Made by a program: the position numbers and the translations under genes
Shown: in pieces, positions 11,343 to 21,596 of the stretch
Layout: every line of letters begins with the position of its first letter
Position numbering within the stretch: the first letter of the stretch is position 1
The notes under the pieces: generated by a model
Told to the model about the DNA's origin: nothing
The model's database searches: none
What the model saw: the letters and a program-made list of their open reading frames with translations, nothing else
Assembly: GCF_001642475.1 (NCBI RefSeq)
Contig: NW_019174061.1
Location: forward strand, 17,166 to 81,165
DNA: 64,000 nucleotides
From: Fonsecaea monophora
Lineage: Eukaryota; Ascomycota; Eurotiomycetes; Chaetothyriales; Herpotrichiellaceae
Reading direction: 5' to 3'

Positions 11343-12267
11343 GTTGGCTTGAGGTCATTTTGGGCACTGATAATATTGCTGCATGCCACGACTGGCTCTT
11401 CGCAGTGTAGGACAAAAAGAGACAACGAGGAAAAGCGAAAAGGAACAGCCTGCTAGCTCGAGATTCTATCAATTTGCAATATGGGCCTGGAGATCGACCC
11501 TCCTGGTAAGCCCTTTCCAATTGCTCCCATTCCCAGACGTGTCCCTCTAGGCTGTCTCCGTTCCTCGTGACGAACCAAGGATGGGATCTCGCAAAGCCAG
11601 CTGCCAACAGTTCTGGCGATGGTAACCAGTTACCACAGCCTTGCTCGTGCCAGGAAAGGCAAGAGTGGATCTGGGGTCCAAGCGAACGAGGTCCCTGCTT
11701 AACAGGAGACCCATATTATATGCTAATCTATATGTGGACTAGAGTACTGTAGTGTACGGTGGCCCCGCTTTTCTCGCCCAGCCTGATGCAAGTTTGGCAG
11801 GGAAAGACGTGATGGATATACGAACCTCTAGTGCCTCAGCTTACTTCTCTCACCATTCATGTACGAGGTGCAAAGACAACATCTCAGTTCGTCAGCTGGC
11901 TGGGCTTTCCAGCTTTATCCCAAATTGCGCAATTTTAGTGCCGAACACAATATCACGCCCGACTCGGTGCCAGTGAGGATAGGATGGCGCGATCAGACTT
12001 GCGAGTGTGTCAGGTGAGGATATTCATCGACTATATCTTTCTCTGCATGCCACCTTGTCCTTGCGACGATTGTTTTCAAGAAAGTAGCCGAGTAGAACAA
12101 TCCTCAACAACCGTTGCCGTCTCCACAACTGCCTCTCGTGACTAGCCAGAGCTATCAGATCAGCCGGCAGGTTCGCAGTTCTTCGCCTTCGTGTCCTATC
12201 CTTTATATCTTGTAAATATCTACCGGGCCAATCATATTCTCTTAACTCTTCCCCACCAAGAACCACT
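11343..12267. other. Intergenic region upstream of the Baeyer-Villiger monooxygenase
   Basis: No open frame with family resemblance on either strand. The final 250 bases are the likely promoter and leader of the monooxygenase. Confidence 0.4.
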
Positions 12268-13863
12268 ATGTCAACCACCCCAAAGGAAGTGGACGCGGTT
12301 GTTGTCGGCGGAGGATTTGGCGGTATACGTCTCGTCAGCCTTCTCCAGGACAAGCTCCATCTCGAGAATGTCGTCGCGATCGAGAAGGGCAGCGCGCTAG
12401 GAGGAACCTGGTACTGGAACCAGTATCCCGGGGCCCAAACTGATACTGAGAGTTGGGTCTATCGCTTCTCCGACGACCGTGACCCACCTAAATGGAACAC
12501 GCGATATCTGAAGGCCGAAGACCTCCAGGAGCAGATCGTCGACACGGCTAAAAAGTCCGGTGTCTTGAAGAACTATGTCTTCGAGAACGAAGTTGTCTCG
12601 GCCCATTACGATGCGAGGAGCAATCGCTGGCTTATTGCCACAGACAAGGGCCTCCAATTTTCTGCCACCTATTTTCTCACCGCACTTGGGATTCTAACTA
12701 ACCCCTACATTCCGGATTTCCCAGGACGGGACTCCTTCAAAGGTCTATCTTTTCATTCTGCTCGGTGGCCCAAGGGTCTCGACGTCGCGGGAAAGCGTGT
12801 TGCAGTCATCGGAACTGGGCCATCCGGAAGCCAGATCACCGGGTCCATCCATCACCTCGTCAAGCAAATCACGGTTTTTCAACAGCGGGCACAATACATC
12901 GTCCCCGTCAATGATCGACCAGTGACCGAGGAAGAAAAGAAGGAGATTTACGAAAACTACGATAAGATCTGGGACACGGTGTTCAACTCGCTCTTCGCCA
13001 TGGGTTTCACAGAGAGCAAGAAATCGGCGCTCGAGGTGTCGGAAGCAGAGAGGAGAGAAGTCTATGAACGCATCTGGAACAAGGGCGGCGGCTTCCGGTT
13101 CTTCTTCGAGACCTTCAACGACCTCGGGACAAACGTGGCAGCGAACGAGACGGCAGCGGCATTTGTTCGCGAGAAGATTGCCCAAATTGTCAAGGATCCT
13201 GAGACGGCAAAACTGCTCCAGCCCAAGGGACACTATGGTGGACGCCCGCTTTGCACACAGGGGTATTATGAGGCCTTCAACGAGCCCAATGTCTCTCTCG
13301 TGGACGTAGCTAACAACCCCATCGCCAAGATCACTCCAACGGGATTGGAACTTCAAGACGGCAAGGCTTTTGACTTTGACATCATTGTGTATGCCACGGG
13401 GTTCGACGGGGTCGATGGCGCCTATCATAACATTGACATCACTGGACGTGGGGGACTCAAGCTGGCAGACGCCTGGAAGGGAGGGGCCAACGCCTTGTAC
13501 GGCGTCAGCGTGGCCGAATTTCCCAATTTTTTCACCGTTACGGGGCCTGGCGGTCCGTTTGCAAACATGCTCCCCTCGATCGAGTTGCAGGGGGATTTCA
13601 TCATCAAGCTCATCCAGGAGGCAAGAAACAGGGGCGACAAGACCGTCGAGGCCGACGCCAAAGCCCAGGCGGATTGGGCTCAAGTCGTCCAGCAGATCTC
13701 CAAGGCAACCGTCTTTGACAAGGTCAAGTCATGGATCCAGAACGACAACGTGCAGGGCAAGAAGAAATACAGTGCCTTCTTCTTGGCTGGCCTGCAGAAC
13801 TATATTGCCAAACTGGCCGAGGAGACCGAGACCAGGTATCCATCGTTTGTGTTTACCAAGTGA
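12268..13863 (+). CDS. FAD-dependent Baeyer-Villiger monooxygenase
   Basis: 531 residues, intronless, starting MSTTPKEVDAVVVGGG. The first Rossmann motif GGGFGG is at residues 14-19 (FAD), the second GTGPSG at 182-187 (NADPH). Between them the BVMO fingerprint FxGxxxHxxxWP is exact: F157-K-G-L-S-F-H163-S-A-R-W167-P168. The motif GGTWYWNQYPG (45-55) and YATGFDGVDGAY near residue 375 are also typical of the cyclohexanone/phenylacetone monooxygenase group. These flavoenzymes insert oxygen next to a ketone carbonyl using NADPH and O2, giving an ester or lactone. The substrate cannot be read from sequence. Neighbours on both sides are single genes; the next gene downstream on the same strand is the Zn2Cys6 regulator, 1.4 kb away, so common regulation is only a possibility. 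Confidence 0.92.
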   Translation: MSTTPKEVDAVVVGGGFGGIRLVSLLQDKLHLENVVAIEKGSALGGTWYWNQYPGAQTDTESWVYRFSDDRDPPKWNTRYLKAEDLQEQIVDTAKKSGVLKNYVFENEVVSAHYDARSNRWLIATDKGLQFSATYFLTALGILTNPYIPDFPGRDSFKGLSFHSARWPKGLDVAGKRVAVIGTGPSGSQITGSIHHLVKQITVFQQRAQYIVPVNDRPVTEEEKKEIYENYDKIWDTVFNSLFAMGFTESKKSALEVSEAERREVYERIWNKGGGFRFFFETFNDLGTNVAANETAAAFVREKIAQIVKDPETAKLLQPKGHYGGRPLCTQGYYEAFNEPNVSLVDVANNPIAKITPTGLELQDGKAFDFDIIVYATGFDGVDGAYHNIDITGRGGLKLADAWKGGANALYGVSVAEFPNFFTVTGPGGPFANMLPSIELQGDFIIKLIQEARNRGDKTVEADAKAQADWAQVVQQISKATVFDKVKSWIQNDNVQGKKKYSAFFLAGLQNYIAKLAEETETRYPSFVFTK

Positions 13864-15261
13864 AATCCAGCGAAGCCAAGTAGGAAAGTGGGAAGAGAAA
13901 TGGGATGGACTGCGGTCGAAATAGACGGGATATACCTAAACACCTCACCTCAGCATCTGCTTGGGTGAGTCTTGTCCGCCCTGGCAGTGACATTACTGGG
14001 ATATGAACCGTGTCCAACCACAATACTTGTTCTATAGCTGTTTTGAAGATAGTACAGCTTCTTGATGCCGTTGAGGCTGAAACAATTGAATACTTTGCCG
14101 GGTAGGGCTGTACAAAATGAACCCGAAAGGTGGAGGATGACCAGATCCAAATGTCGGGCAGCCTACTGACTGTGGCCCCATGCATGCACCCCACGCTGCC
14201 TTGCCATTGAAGCAGCATTCGCTTGTTGGGGTCTCCCGCGGGATTTCCTGGACATGGAGAGGCTCGCTTTTGATAGGGCGATTTCGGCCCGACGTCGGTG
14301 TTCGAGGGGCCTTTTGCGCATTGTACTCCCTAGGCAAGGGTCGCAGAAGTCGCCTTTTCCTGCCTCCTTGGATGGTTAACGGGATATTCCGTCGCGGTAT
14401 TTATCTTGTATGGGCCTGTAGTCGGCTCAACTTCCTTCATCCAAGGGTATCGTCTCCGAACCTACTCGAGTACCTACGTCTCTATGTAGTGCTGATCGTT
14501 GCACATTGGATTCGTCTGCTTCCTATCAGAAGACTCGCTCGGCCCGACCACTGCCCGAAGTTGCCCCGGACTTTGCATGGTCGTGCATGGTCGTGCATGG
14601 TATAGGCCGTGATATCCTCTCTCTCACACATTCAGATTTCTTCTCGTTTCCTGAAAACTGTTCGGTCGCAGGTAGGTAGGTGCACATACAGACAAGCAGC
14701 CTCTGACCACATGATGTCGGCGCTACTCGAGCAATCATTGCCCAGATGGCTCGGACGAAAAACCGATTGTCCATCATACTATTCTAATTAGCCGCTCGCC
14801 GCTTTTACTTCTCGAGAGCGTGATCATTACAACCACAAGATCGCCATAGTCTGTCAGGGGCTGGACGAGAACCCAGATACTGCTGAGTAGGTGGTAGAGG
14901 TGCAGCCAGGGAGTTATATACCGTTCACGTGATTAGCGTAATGTGAATACGCCCCTGACCGTTACAAGGGCGGCAGAGTTGGCACTTTGAGGATTCATGT
15001 GTGAGGCGGCCTTTTGTGGTTAGTCTTGTCTGCAGCGAAAGCAGCTAACCAGAGATGGAAGCCATGGGCTAGTGCCCGCTATTTTCAGAACTCCTGGCTG
15101 GCAAAGCCGGGTATAAACTGCAACTTTAATCCATATTTACCCGCCTTCACGACAATAGTGGTCGATTTGACCGTCAATCTCAGTGTCGCCCGTCGAGACC
15201 TTCGGCTCGTACAGTTTGGCTCGTAGATACAGCAGAGCGGACCTAGACGAAGCTTCCTGAC
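13864..15261. other. Intergenic region between BVMO and Zn2Cys6 regulator
   Basis: 1.4 kb without a supported gene. The tandem 'catggtcgtg' (three partial copies, about 14575-14600) is the only visible repeat. A CACGTG-like site (ttCACGTGat, about 14926-14931) lies in the regulator's upstream region. Confidence 0.4.
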
Positions 15262-16811
15262 ATGGTGGCGTGGACCAGCCGATGCTTGACCTGTAGGCAG
15301 AGACGGGTCAAGGTGAGTATATCTGCCACGGCCACTCATAGAGGAATGATGACTGAGACCGAGGCAGTGTGACCAACAATGGCCAGTGTGTGGCGAGTGC
15401 CGGAGGAACAAGAGACGATGTCCCAGGCCACCAGAACAGCTCAAGTTCCACGCGGAGAATGTCAGACGATTGTCTCTGCAGACGACATCCACCGGTGTCA
15501 TACGTTCATCACCATCGTCCGTAGGTCGTCCGGTGCCGGCGAATCGAGCGACCAAGATCGGCGCGGATCTCGTACGAGTGGTCATCATGACCTTGGGAAA
15601 TTCGAGTCTGTCGAAACTGTTAGCGCACACGCCCGCCATGTTGGATGACTCATCAGCTCTGACAGCGGCGGTGGCGTGTCTTTCGGACACGCGGAAACGA
15701 CAAATGTTGGCGACCGCCGGACCCAAAGTCGACCCAATACTGTATGGTCATAGCCTACGTTGCCTTAGGATGGCATTGGAAGATGTGGTGCTGTTAAAGA
15801 GTCGACAAACCTTGCTCGCAACCATAGTCATGGCTCAAATTGACGTGAGCATTTTCATCTTCTCTCAACAAAAACTGACTTTGTAACAGGCCGCGACCTT
15901 GACAACCACACTACCCAATCTACAAGCCACTTGGTCGACTCATTTATCAGGAGTCGGCTTTCTACTCGAACATCAAGGGGTCGAGACAGTGGGAGACGAC
16001 TTAACCTCGGACATTCTCACCGATGTCCTCCAACCGTTGGTGAGGAACACGTTTTTAGCTTGAATATGGGGCTTTTTGGGGGGCGGGGAAATAACGATTG
16101 TTCTAGGCCGCTCATTTTTACAGTCGACATCAACCCTTTTTTCTTGGGTCCCCCAAGTGGAAGGTGGCGTTCTGCGAACGGCCGGCAGATTCACTCTGTC
16201 AACGGTTGTCGGTCAAAATCTTTCGAATCATGACCGTGTGGCCTGACGTGATGGGAGGCTTACGAGGTTACCACTGTGGAAAGGTAGAATTCGACAGTGT
16301 ACTGTCAAAAGTCATGTCCATGTCGGCCACGCTCGAATCGATGGAAGGACAGGTGCAGATGATCCTGGCAGATTCGGCGCAGGTTCGTACAAGACCAGCC
16401 ACTGCCAAAGACTCGCCCGTCGACGAGGTGTATCAACTCGACGACTCGACCATCCCTCGAGTTTGTTGTTACCACGCCCTCTGCACCATTGTCACGCTCA
16501 ACATGTTGGCCGCACTTCAAGGGTGGACTGCGGAATTGCGGGAGCATGCGGCCTCGGTGAGCCAGAGGATTTGGATGTGTCACGAGTACGTCCTCGGCGT
16601 GGGGATTTTCGGCCTGCATTACTACCCCACGGCACTCCTGCTGTCGTACGACAGCGCCGAATCCGACCGAGTCCGAGATTGGATCGTATCCCTATTAAAT
16701 CATCTCCAGGGAAGGACAAACCCAGCCACCGATGCCTTGTGGACGAGAGACGAGCTCGCCGCCAGGTGCTTCGCCGTGAGTGGCAGGCAGTCTTCGGGGG
16801 TGGAACATTAG
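15262..16811 (+). CDS. Zn2Cys6 fungal transcription factor
   Basis: Exons 15262-15312, 15368-15844 and 15890-16039 are clear; the last exon(s) run from about 16124 (or 16107) to 16811. Splicing exon 1 (MVAWTSRCLTCRQRRVK) to exon 2 restores a perfect binuclear zinc cluster, C-x2-C-x6-C-x6-C-x2-C-x6-C, with the intron cutting the motif just before the third Cys. The C-terminal part (VCCYHALCTIVTLNMLAAL, FGLHYYPTALLLSYD) resembles the regulatory region of fungal Zn2Cys6 factors. One problem remains: the frame opened at 16124 (STSTLFSWVPQ...) meets TGA at 16241-16243, while the remainder is in another frame. A poor GTGG donor at 16238 joined to an AG at 16283 would repair it. The gene lies next to the amidase and hydrolase and may regulate them. 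Confidence 0.75.
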
Positions 16812-17085
16812 GGAGGGATCAGAGCATTAGTTAGCACTTTGGGTATTCACAGGCTAAACCATGCAACATACCAAGGCGTCTACCAACGTTTCCCGGGGGG
16901 CCATTCTAATACTCAACGAATTTTTGGGACATAAAGTACTATCTGCTGGCTTCCAAAATATCGATAGCAATGTGAAATTTGGAGAATGAAAAGTGACTAT
17001 AGCATGTTTCCTTGTCTGCTTCGCGACACTATTAACCGTCTCTCGTCAGCCTCCTTGACCAGCGAAAGACTCCATGTGTCTCTGG
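16812..17085. other. Convergent 3' flanks of the regulator and amidase
   Basis: Short region between two converging genes. Nothing distinct is visible apart from an AT-rich segment near 16930-16990. Confidence 0.4.
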
Positions 17086-19327
17086 TCAATGAACATGAGC
17101 ACCCGTCTTGACCGGTTTGATGAGGCCTCGCTGGGAGAGTTCACTGATGAGATCCTGTAACATGAAATCACAACCAGCCGCGGCCATGATGTCGACAGAC
17201 CACGGCATCGATTGAAGTTTGAGGGTCGATTCGGACATTGTCGCGTTCATGGCCATTTCGCCGAGAGTAATGACGTAATCTGGAAGGCCGGCCAGGCTGG
17301 CGATTCTACCGGGATTGACATAGGTGGGAGACAATTGGGCGATTTGTTGAATTGTGTCAGCCAAAATCTGTCGGGCTTCTAGACAGGCAGCGTCAGACGT
17401 GTTGGAGTTGTGCTCGCCGCAAAGCAGAGTCACGTTGAGTTGCCCAGCCGACTGTTCCGCCTGCGCGGCGCGGGTGAGAAGTTCCTTGATATAAACGTTG
17501 TTCAGGTCGAATGCGACGTTTGGTTTGTAGTTGACGTTGCCATCGGGCGGGCTAAAGTAGAGATAGAGGGCGTCGGAACACGACTCGTTGTCGGGCCGGA
17601 GAAAGTGGTCGGCAGCCCACTGCCGCACCGATTGGACATCCGACAAGTGTTGTTGGTGGAGATCCGGCGTGATGCTCTCGTTGACCGTGAGCCAATCCCC
17701 GCGGGTGTTGGGAACCATGGCCGGGAACTCACCGTCGTGATCGGCCATCCACGATTCGACGTATCGTCTGCCCCAGTCGTTCCATTGTTCGTACATGGTG
17801 ATGTTTTGGTAAAGTGCCCCCGCGAAGGAGACGAGACGTTGGCCGTCGGCGTGTGGCACGCCGTTGGTCGAGTTCCACAGACTGTCAATCGAAAGTTCCG
17901 CAACGTTGGCTCCGACGGCTTTGGCCATGGCCGTGACAAAACTCAAAGCCTGTTGCGCCCACGCCGCTTCGTCACCCGTGGCGTTGGCGTACGAAGCGAT
18001 TTGTTCGGCCTGAACGTAGACCTTTTTGGGAAACGAAGGGTATTCTTTGGCGAACCCTGCATACAAAACCTTGTTGATGTCGGACCAGAGTGAAGGATCC
18101 CTCACGAGCACTCCGGCTGTGTCCAGAGTGGTGGACAGCGACAAGACACCGGTCAAGTCGACAGCACCCGTCGATGGTCGACTTCCCATGACGCCGTTCT
18201 TGCACGCCGGTGATCGGATACTGCCACCCGTGTCGCTGCCCAAACTCACGTCCAGCCAGTCATAACTGGCCACGGCGGCTCCAGACCCTCCTGAACTGTC
18301 GTCGGGCGAATTGTACCCGTCCCCTCGAGGGTTGAAAGGCAAGAGGTAATCGACGTGTTCGGTCATGTCGGGGCCGGCAAATGCAAACTCGGACAAGTGG
18401 TTTTTTCCAATCACCACCGCACCGGCGTCGATCAACCTTTGCACGGGGTAGGCAGTGACGTTTGCCGCGGTGGCCATTGTGTAAAACGCTCGATTTCCCC
18501 CGCTCGTCTTGAGTCCTTGTAGGTCGTACAAATCTTTCACCGCCAGTCTGAACCCAGCCAACGGTTGTTCAGGGGTACGGGTAAAGTAGAGGCGAGAGGG
18601 CAGACCGATGGTCAGAGCTCCGGCAGACATGGAAGCGGCAGCGAGTGGGTGATGGAAACCTTGTTCATCTTGGTACGAGGACTAGGATATGTCAGAAGGA
18701 GAAACAAGAAAAACAGGGGATCAACAGGGGCTTTCGAAGGGAAGATGAGGTCGGAGAGACTACCTGGATAAACGCTTGATTAAAGTCATTGACCAATTTG
18801 TATGCTCGGTATACGTCTCCAGTGAATTTGTGGACAAAATACGGTCCAATCGGGACATTTTCAATGCTCGATTTGTTGAAATCGCCGTAGAAAACGTTGT
18901 TGATGGAATACTCTGGAGCCAGACCCTTGACTTTGTCCAGGCCAAGCTTGGTCTTGGGGCATTGCAAGAACAGAGCTTGTTTAAAGATGTTAGCATGAAT
19001 AAATGAGGTCGGCAAAAAGGCTTGCGCCTCACCATTGGCAAACTCAGGAGTCCACACGTCGTCGCGTGCGAGGTAGGTGTCAAAGGTGGTTTTGAGCGTT
19101 TGTTCGTCGACCTTGCTGTCGTTGCATTGAACCACCGTCAGGGGCAGAAATTCGTCGTCCGCCTGGATCGAATTTACATCCCATGACCCGATGGACCAAG
19201 ATTTGATCGGGGGTAAAAAGTAAGAGTCGACCCCGAGGTTGACCTGTCTCGAGACCGAAGACAGTATGCAGTTGACGACGGACGAGAATGTCAACGTAGA
19301 GGAGACGAATGCGGGAAAAAGTTTCAT
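17086..19327 (-). CDS. Secreted amidase-signature enzyme with large N-terminal extension
   Basis: Exons on the complement: 19033-19327, 18764-18975 and 17086-18681, giving 700 residues. The 57-nt intron at 18976-19032 is a multiple of three without a stop; its GTGAGG donor, GCTAAC branch point and CAAG acceptor support removal. The start MKLFPAFVSSTLTF is a signal peptide. Residues about 30-185 form a domain outside the amidase fold. The amidase signature follows with its Ser-cisSer-Lys triad visible: Lys218 in LAVKDLYDLQG, cis-Ser298 in DSSGGSGAA and nucleophile Ser323 in GSDTGGSIRS. Fungal proteins of this two-part layout are annotated as amidases or as Arp1-like (scytalone dehydratase-like) proteins. 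It should hydrolyse an amide or related bond outside the cell or in the secretory path. It shares a 535-bp divergent promoter with the hydrolase gene at 19863. Confidence 0.85.
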
Positions 19328-19862
19328 TTTGTCCAGAGTTGTTAGCAGTAGTATATGGACAGCACGGAAAATGTAATATAAAGAACGAAAGGCTTCTCTT
19401 GCTACGAAGCGTGGCCCTGGTGTTGGATATTTATGCTGAAGAGAGCAAGACGCATTCCATAAATTATTTCAATCACTGAAGAGTGATCTGCACGGAGGAT
19501 CACAACCGAGATGAAGATCACGGGGGCCATAACACTGAAAAAAAGTCCAACCGAGGGCGCCTTGAAAATTCCGTCGATTTCCAATGGTCGATTGTCGTCG
19601 AGGGAAAGGGGCTATATGCCTCGTTGCCGTGGTAGACTATTCCTAATCGAGTATACAACGGCTTTTTGCGTAGTATTCGACTTCTATGATGAGACATTCG
19701 TGACGTAAGTATTGAAAACAAAACCACACATTAATGCTCCTTCTTTCTGGTGCCCAAGGTCCTACAAATAGATGGCCTTACAGGACACGGGGAGGAGGCT
19801 TTGGAAATTGCATCCTAACCTGGTTCCTTGCAATTTGACATTTGGTTCACAACCCGGTCGAC
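19328..19862. promoter_or_regulatory. Divergent promoter region between amidase and alpha/beta hydrolase
   Basis: 535 bases separate the two ATGs, which point away from each other. TATA-like ATATAAAG lies near 19375-19382 on the amidase side. Joint control of the two genes is likely from the arrangement alone. No operator was identified. Confidence 0.45.
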
Positions 19863-20848
19863 ATGGCCATTTCTTCCCACGTTTCTTTCATCACCACCGA
19901 TGGCGTTACTCTACGAGGCAACTTGGTGACTCCTGACGATGTCGCTGGACAACTCGGCTGTGTCATTCTCACCCACGGATTTACCTGTGTCAAGGAAATG
20001 GGACTGATCGACATCGCCACTCACCTGTCTTCTGCACTTCCCCTGGCTTGTTTGGTGTATGACCATCGAGGATTTGGTGCGAGTGACACGACTCCCGCCT
20101 ATGTACGTGGTGAAATCATTCCTTCGCAGCAGGTCCTCGACCTCCGTGACGCTATCACCTTTGCCTCGACCTTGTCGGTGGTCGACCCGGATCGAATCGC
20201 CCTTTGGGGATATTCCTACGCCGGAGGACACTCTATACAAGTCGCCGCCAGTGACCAGCGGGTCAAGTGTTTGATCGTTCACGCCCCTTGTATCGACGGC
20301 GTCGAAACCGTCCATCGGGTCATTCCCGCCCACAACCTCGCCACGTTGAGACGACTTTTCGCCGCCGACCGAATCAACCGGATCAAGGGAGAACCCCCAG
20401 GAACGATACCGGTGGTGACGCCAGACGAGGGCGGGACAGCGGCATTGGCCAGTCAAGACAGTTTTGCCTTTTTTCATCGATTCGATCCAACAGTCGATCA
20501 TGACAGTTCTTGGGTCAACAAGGTGACCTTGAGATCGTGAGCAATATATTCACAAAGGGGGCCTGGTTGATCAAGCTAATCTGTTTGTTGTACAGACTTG
20601 AAGAAATGTTCGGTTACGTTGCGCCTCTATCCTCTCTTTCCCACGTCACTCCAACTCCGATATTAATGGGAGTTGCTTTGAAAGATACCAACGGTGAACC
20701 CGACATGACTTTACGACACTACAGCATGATGCATGAACCAAAGGAATTGTGTCTCGTTGACTCGAATCATTACGGCTTTGTTTCCCCCGGCAACACCAGA
20801 GACATCTTGCAGAAAAAGGAGGTGGAGTTTTTGAAAAAATATTTGTGA
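19863..20848 (+). CDS. Alpha/beta hydrolase
   Basis: Exons 19863-20536 and 20596-20848 give 308 residues, starting MAISSHVSFITTDGVTLRG. The oxyanion segment LTHGF, the nucleophile elbow GYSYAGG and the late catalytic His in DSNHYGFVSP fit the serine-hydrolase fold. The beta-4 segment VYDHRGFGASD is also standard. The intron (GTGAGC...TACAG, 59 nt) splits the cap and the last third. The layout resembles fungal dienelactone-hydrolase/X-Pro-peptidase-like hydrolases of catabolic or secondary-metabolite clusters. No signal peptide is seen, so it is probably cytosolic. Pairing with a divergent amidase suggests stepwise breakdown of a shared substrate, but this is inference. Confidence 0.85.
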
Positions 20849-20869
20849 TACGGGCAACTTTTTGTTCTC

Positions 20870-21505
20870 TTTCAATTGCACATCAATCTGTGCTTAAGAA
20901 GCCGGTGTCGGGACAGCTTGCTTATGTAAAACTCCCCGGCATCAAGTTTATTTCTTTGCCAGAGCTGTCGCAATCATCTCAACCAATCCGATAGCCTTTC
21001 TTCTTTCAGTTCTCCAAGGCATTTCTACGACGGCGGGATCGTGTAACCAGGGTTGTTGACTCAGGATAGATTGAATATAAATTTCAACCCTTGCGCAGTC
21101 GTGGTCAACGGTCCACAGTCCGAAGGAATCGTGTTTTGTCTGGGCATGCTGTTGGCGGCACCGAGATATGGCAAAAGACCTCACGATGGTCGGATACCAA
21201 AGAGACCATTAAAGGCCGAGAGGATTCTTTTGACCGGGTCAGATCATCAGACGATAGACAAGTTCGTTGCTCACCTAATGCTGTCCCCTATGTCGGTGTC
21301 TATAGTCCTCGCATACTGATGGGAGCACCCTCCCCTCGCCCGCCCTCCACCACAACGGGGTGGGGTCTGCATAAGCAAGACCATCGCGGCGAGCAAATGG
21401 GGCACTTCAAACAACCAAAACGCGACAAGGGGACAAGGTGTTTCGGGATCCTGAACATGACTAGGACCGCGACGACGTTGGTCTCAGTAAGAACGTAGGT
21501 ATAGG
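20870..21505 (-). pseudogene. Acetamidase (AmdS-type amidase) remnant, 5' end missing
   Basis: Reading the complement downward from about 21505, three frames carry consecutive pieces of an AmdS-type amidase. The first is TNVVAVLVM, then GGRGEGAPISMRG (the SSGGE-alike region), ending in a stop at about 21300. Next, after a shift, comes SAFNGLFGIRPS, an in-frame TGA, then GLLPYLGAANSM and QNTIPSDCGPLTTTAQGL. After another shift near 21065 come SILSQQPWLHDPAVVEMPWR and RKAIGLVE. Fungal acetamidases have these blocks in this order (GGSSGGE, FNGLYGLRPS, IPSxxGPL, PWxxDPxVVxMPWR). The N-terminal part with the catalytic Lys is absent, and the C-terminal third is only dimly visible near 20870-20945. 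At least two frameshifts and one nonsense codon make it non-functional. Confidence 0.8.
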
Positions 21506-21596
21506 GCGAAGGCTCATTCTCCGCGGTCCCGCGGGTTCCAGGACGAGGAACATCTTTGGGACACCACAAAAGCTCCGTCTGGTGTTTTGGCGGATG

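Noticed and set aside
12745..13683. 312-codon open frame on the minus strand
   Set aside because: Antisense shadow of the Baeyer-Villiger monooxygenase; no motif or start context.
15920..16240. Separate small gene from the plus frame at 15931-16233
   Set aside because: This frame runs across exon 3 and the intron of the Zn2Cys6 gene in another phase and has no motif.
17410..18093. 227-codon plus-strand open frame
   Set aside because: Antisense to the amidase core; only the amidase strand carries motifs.
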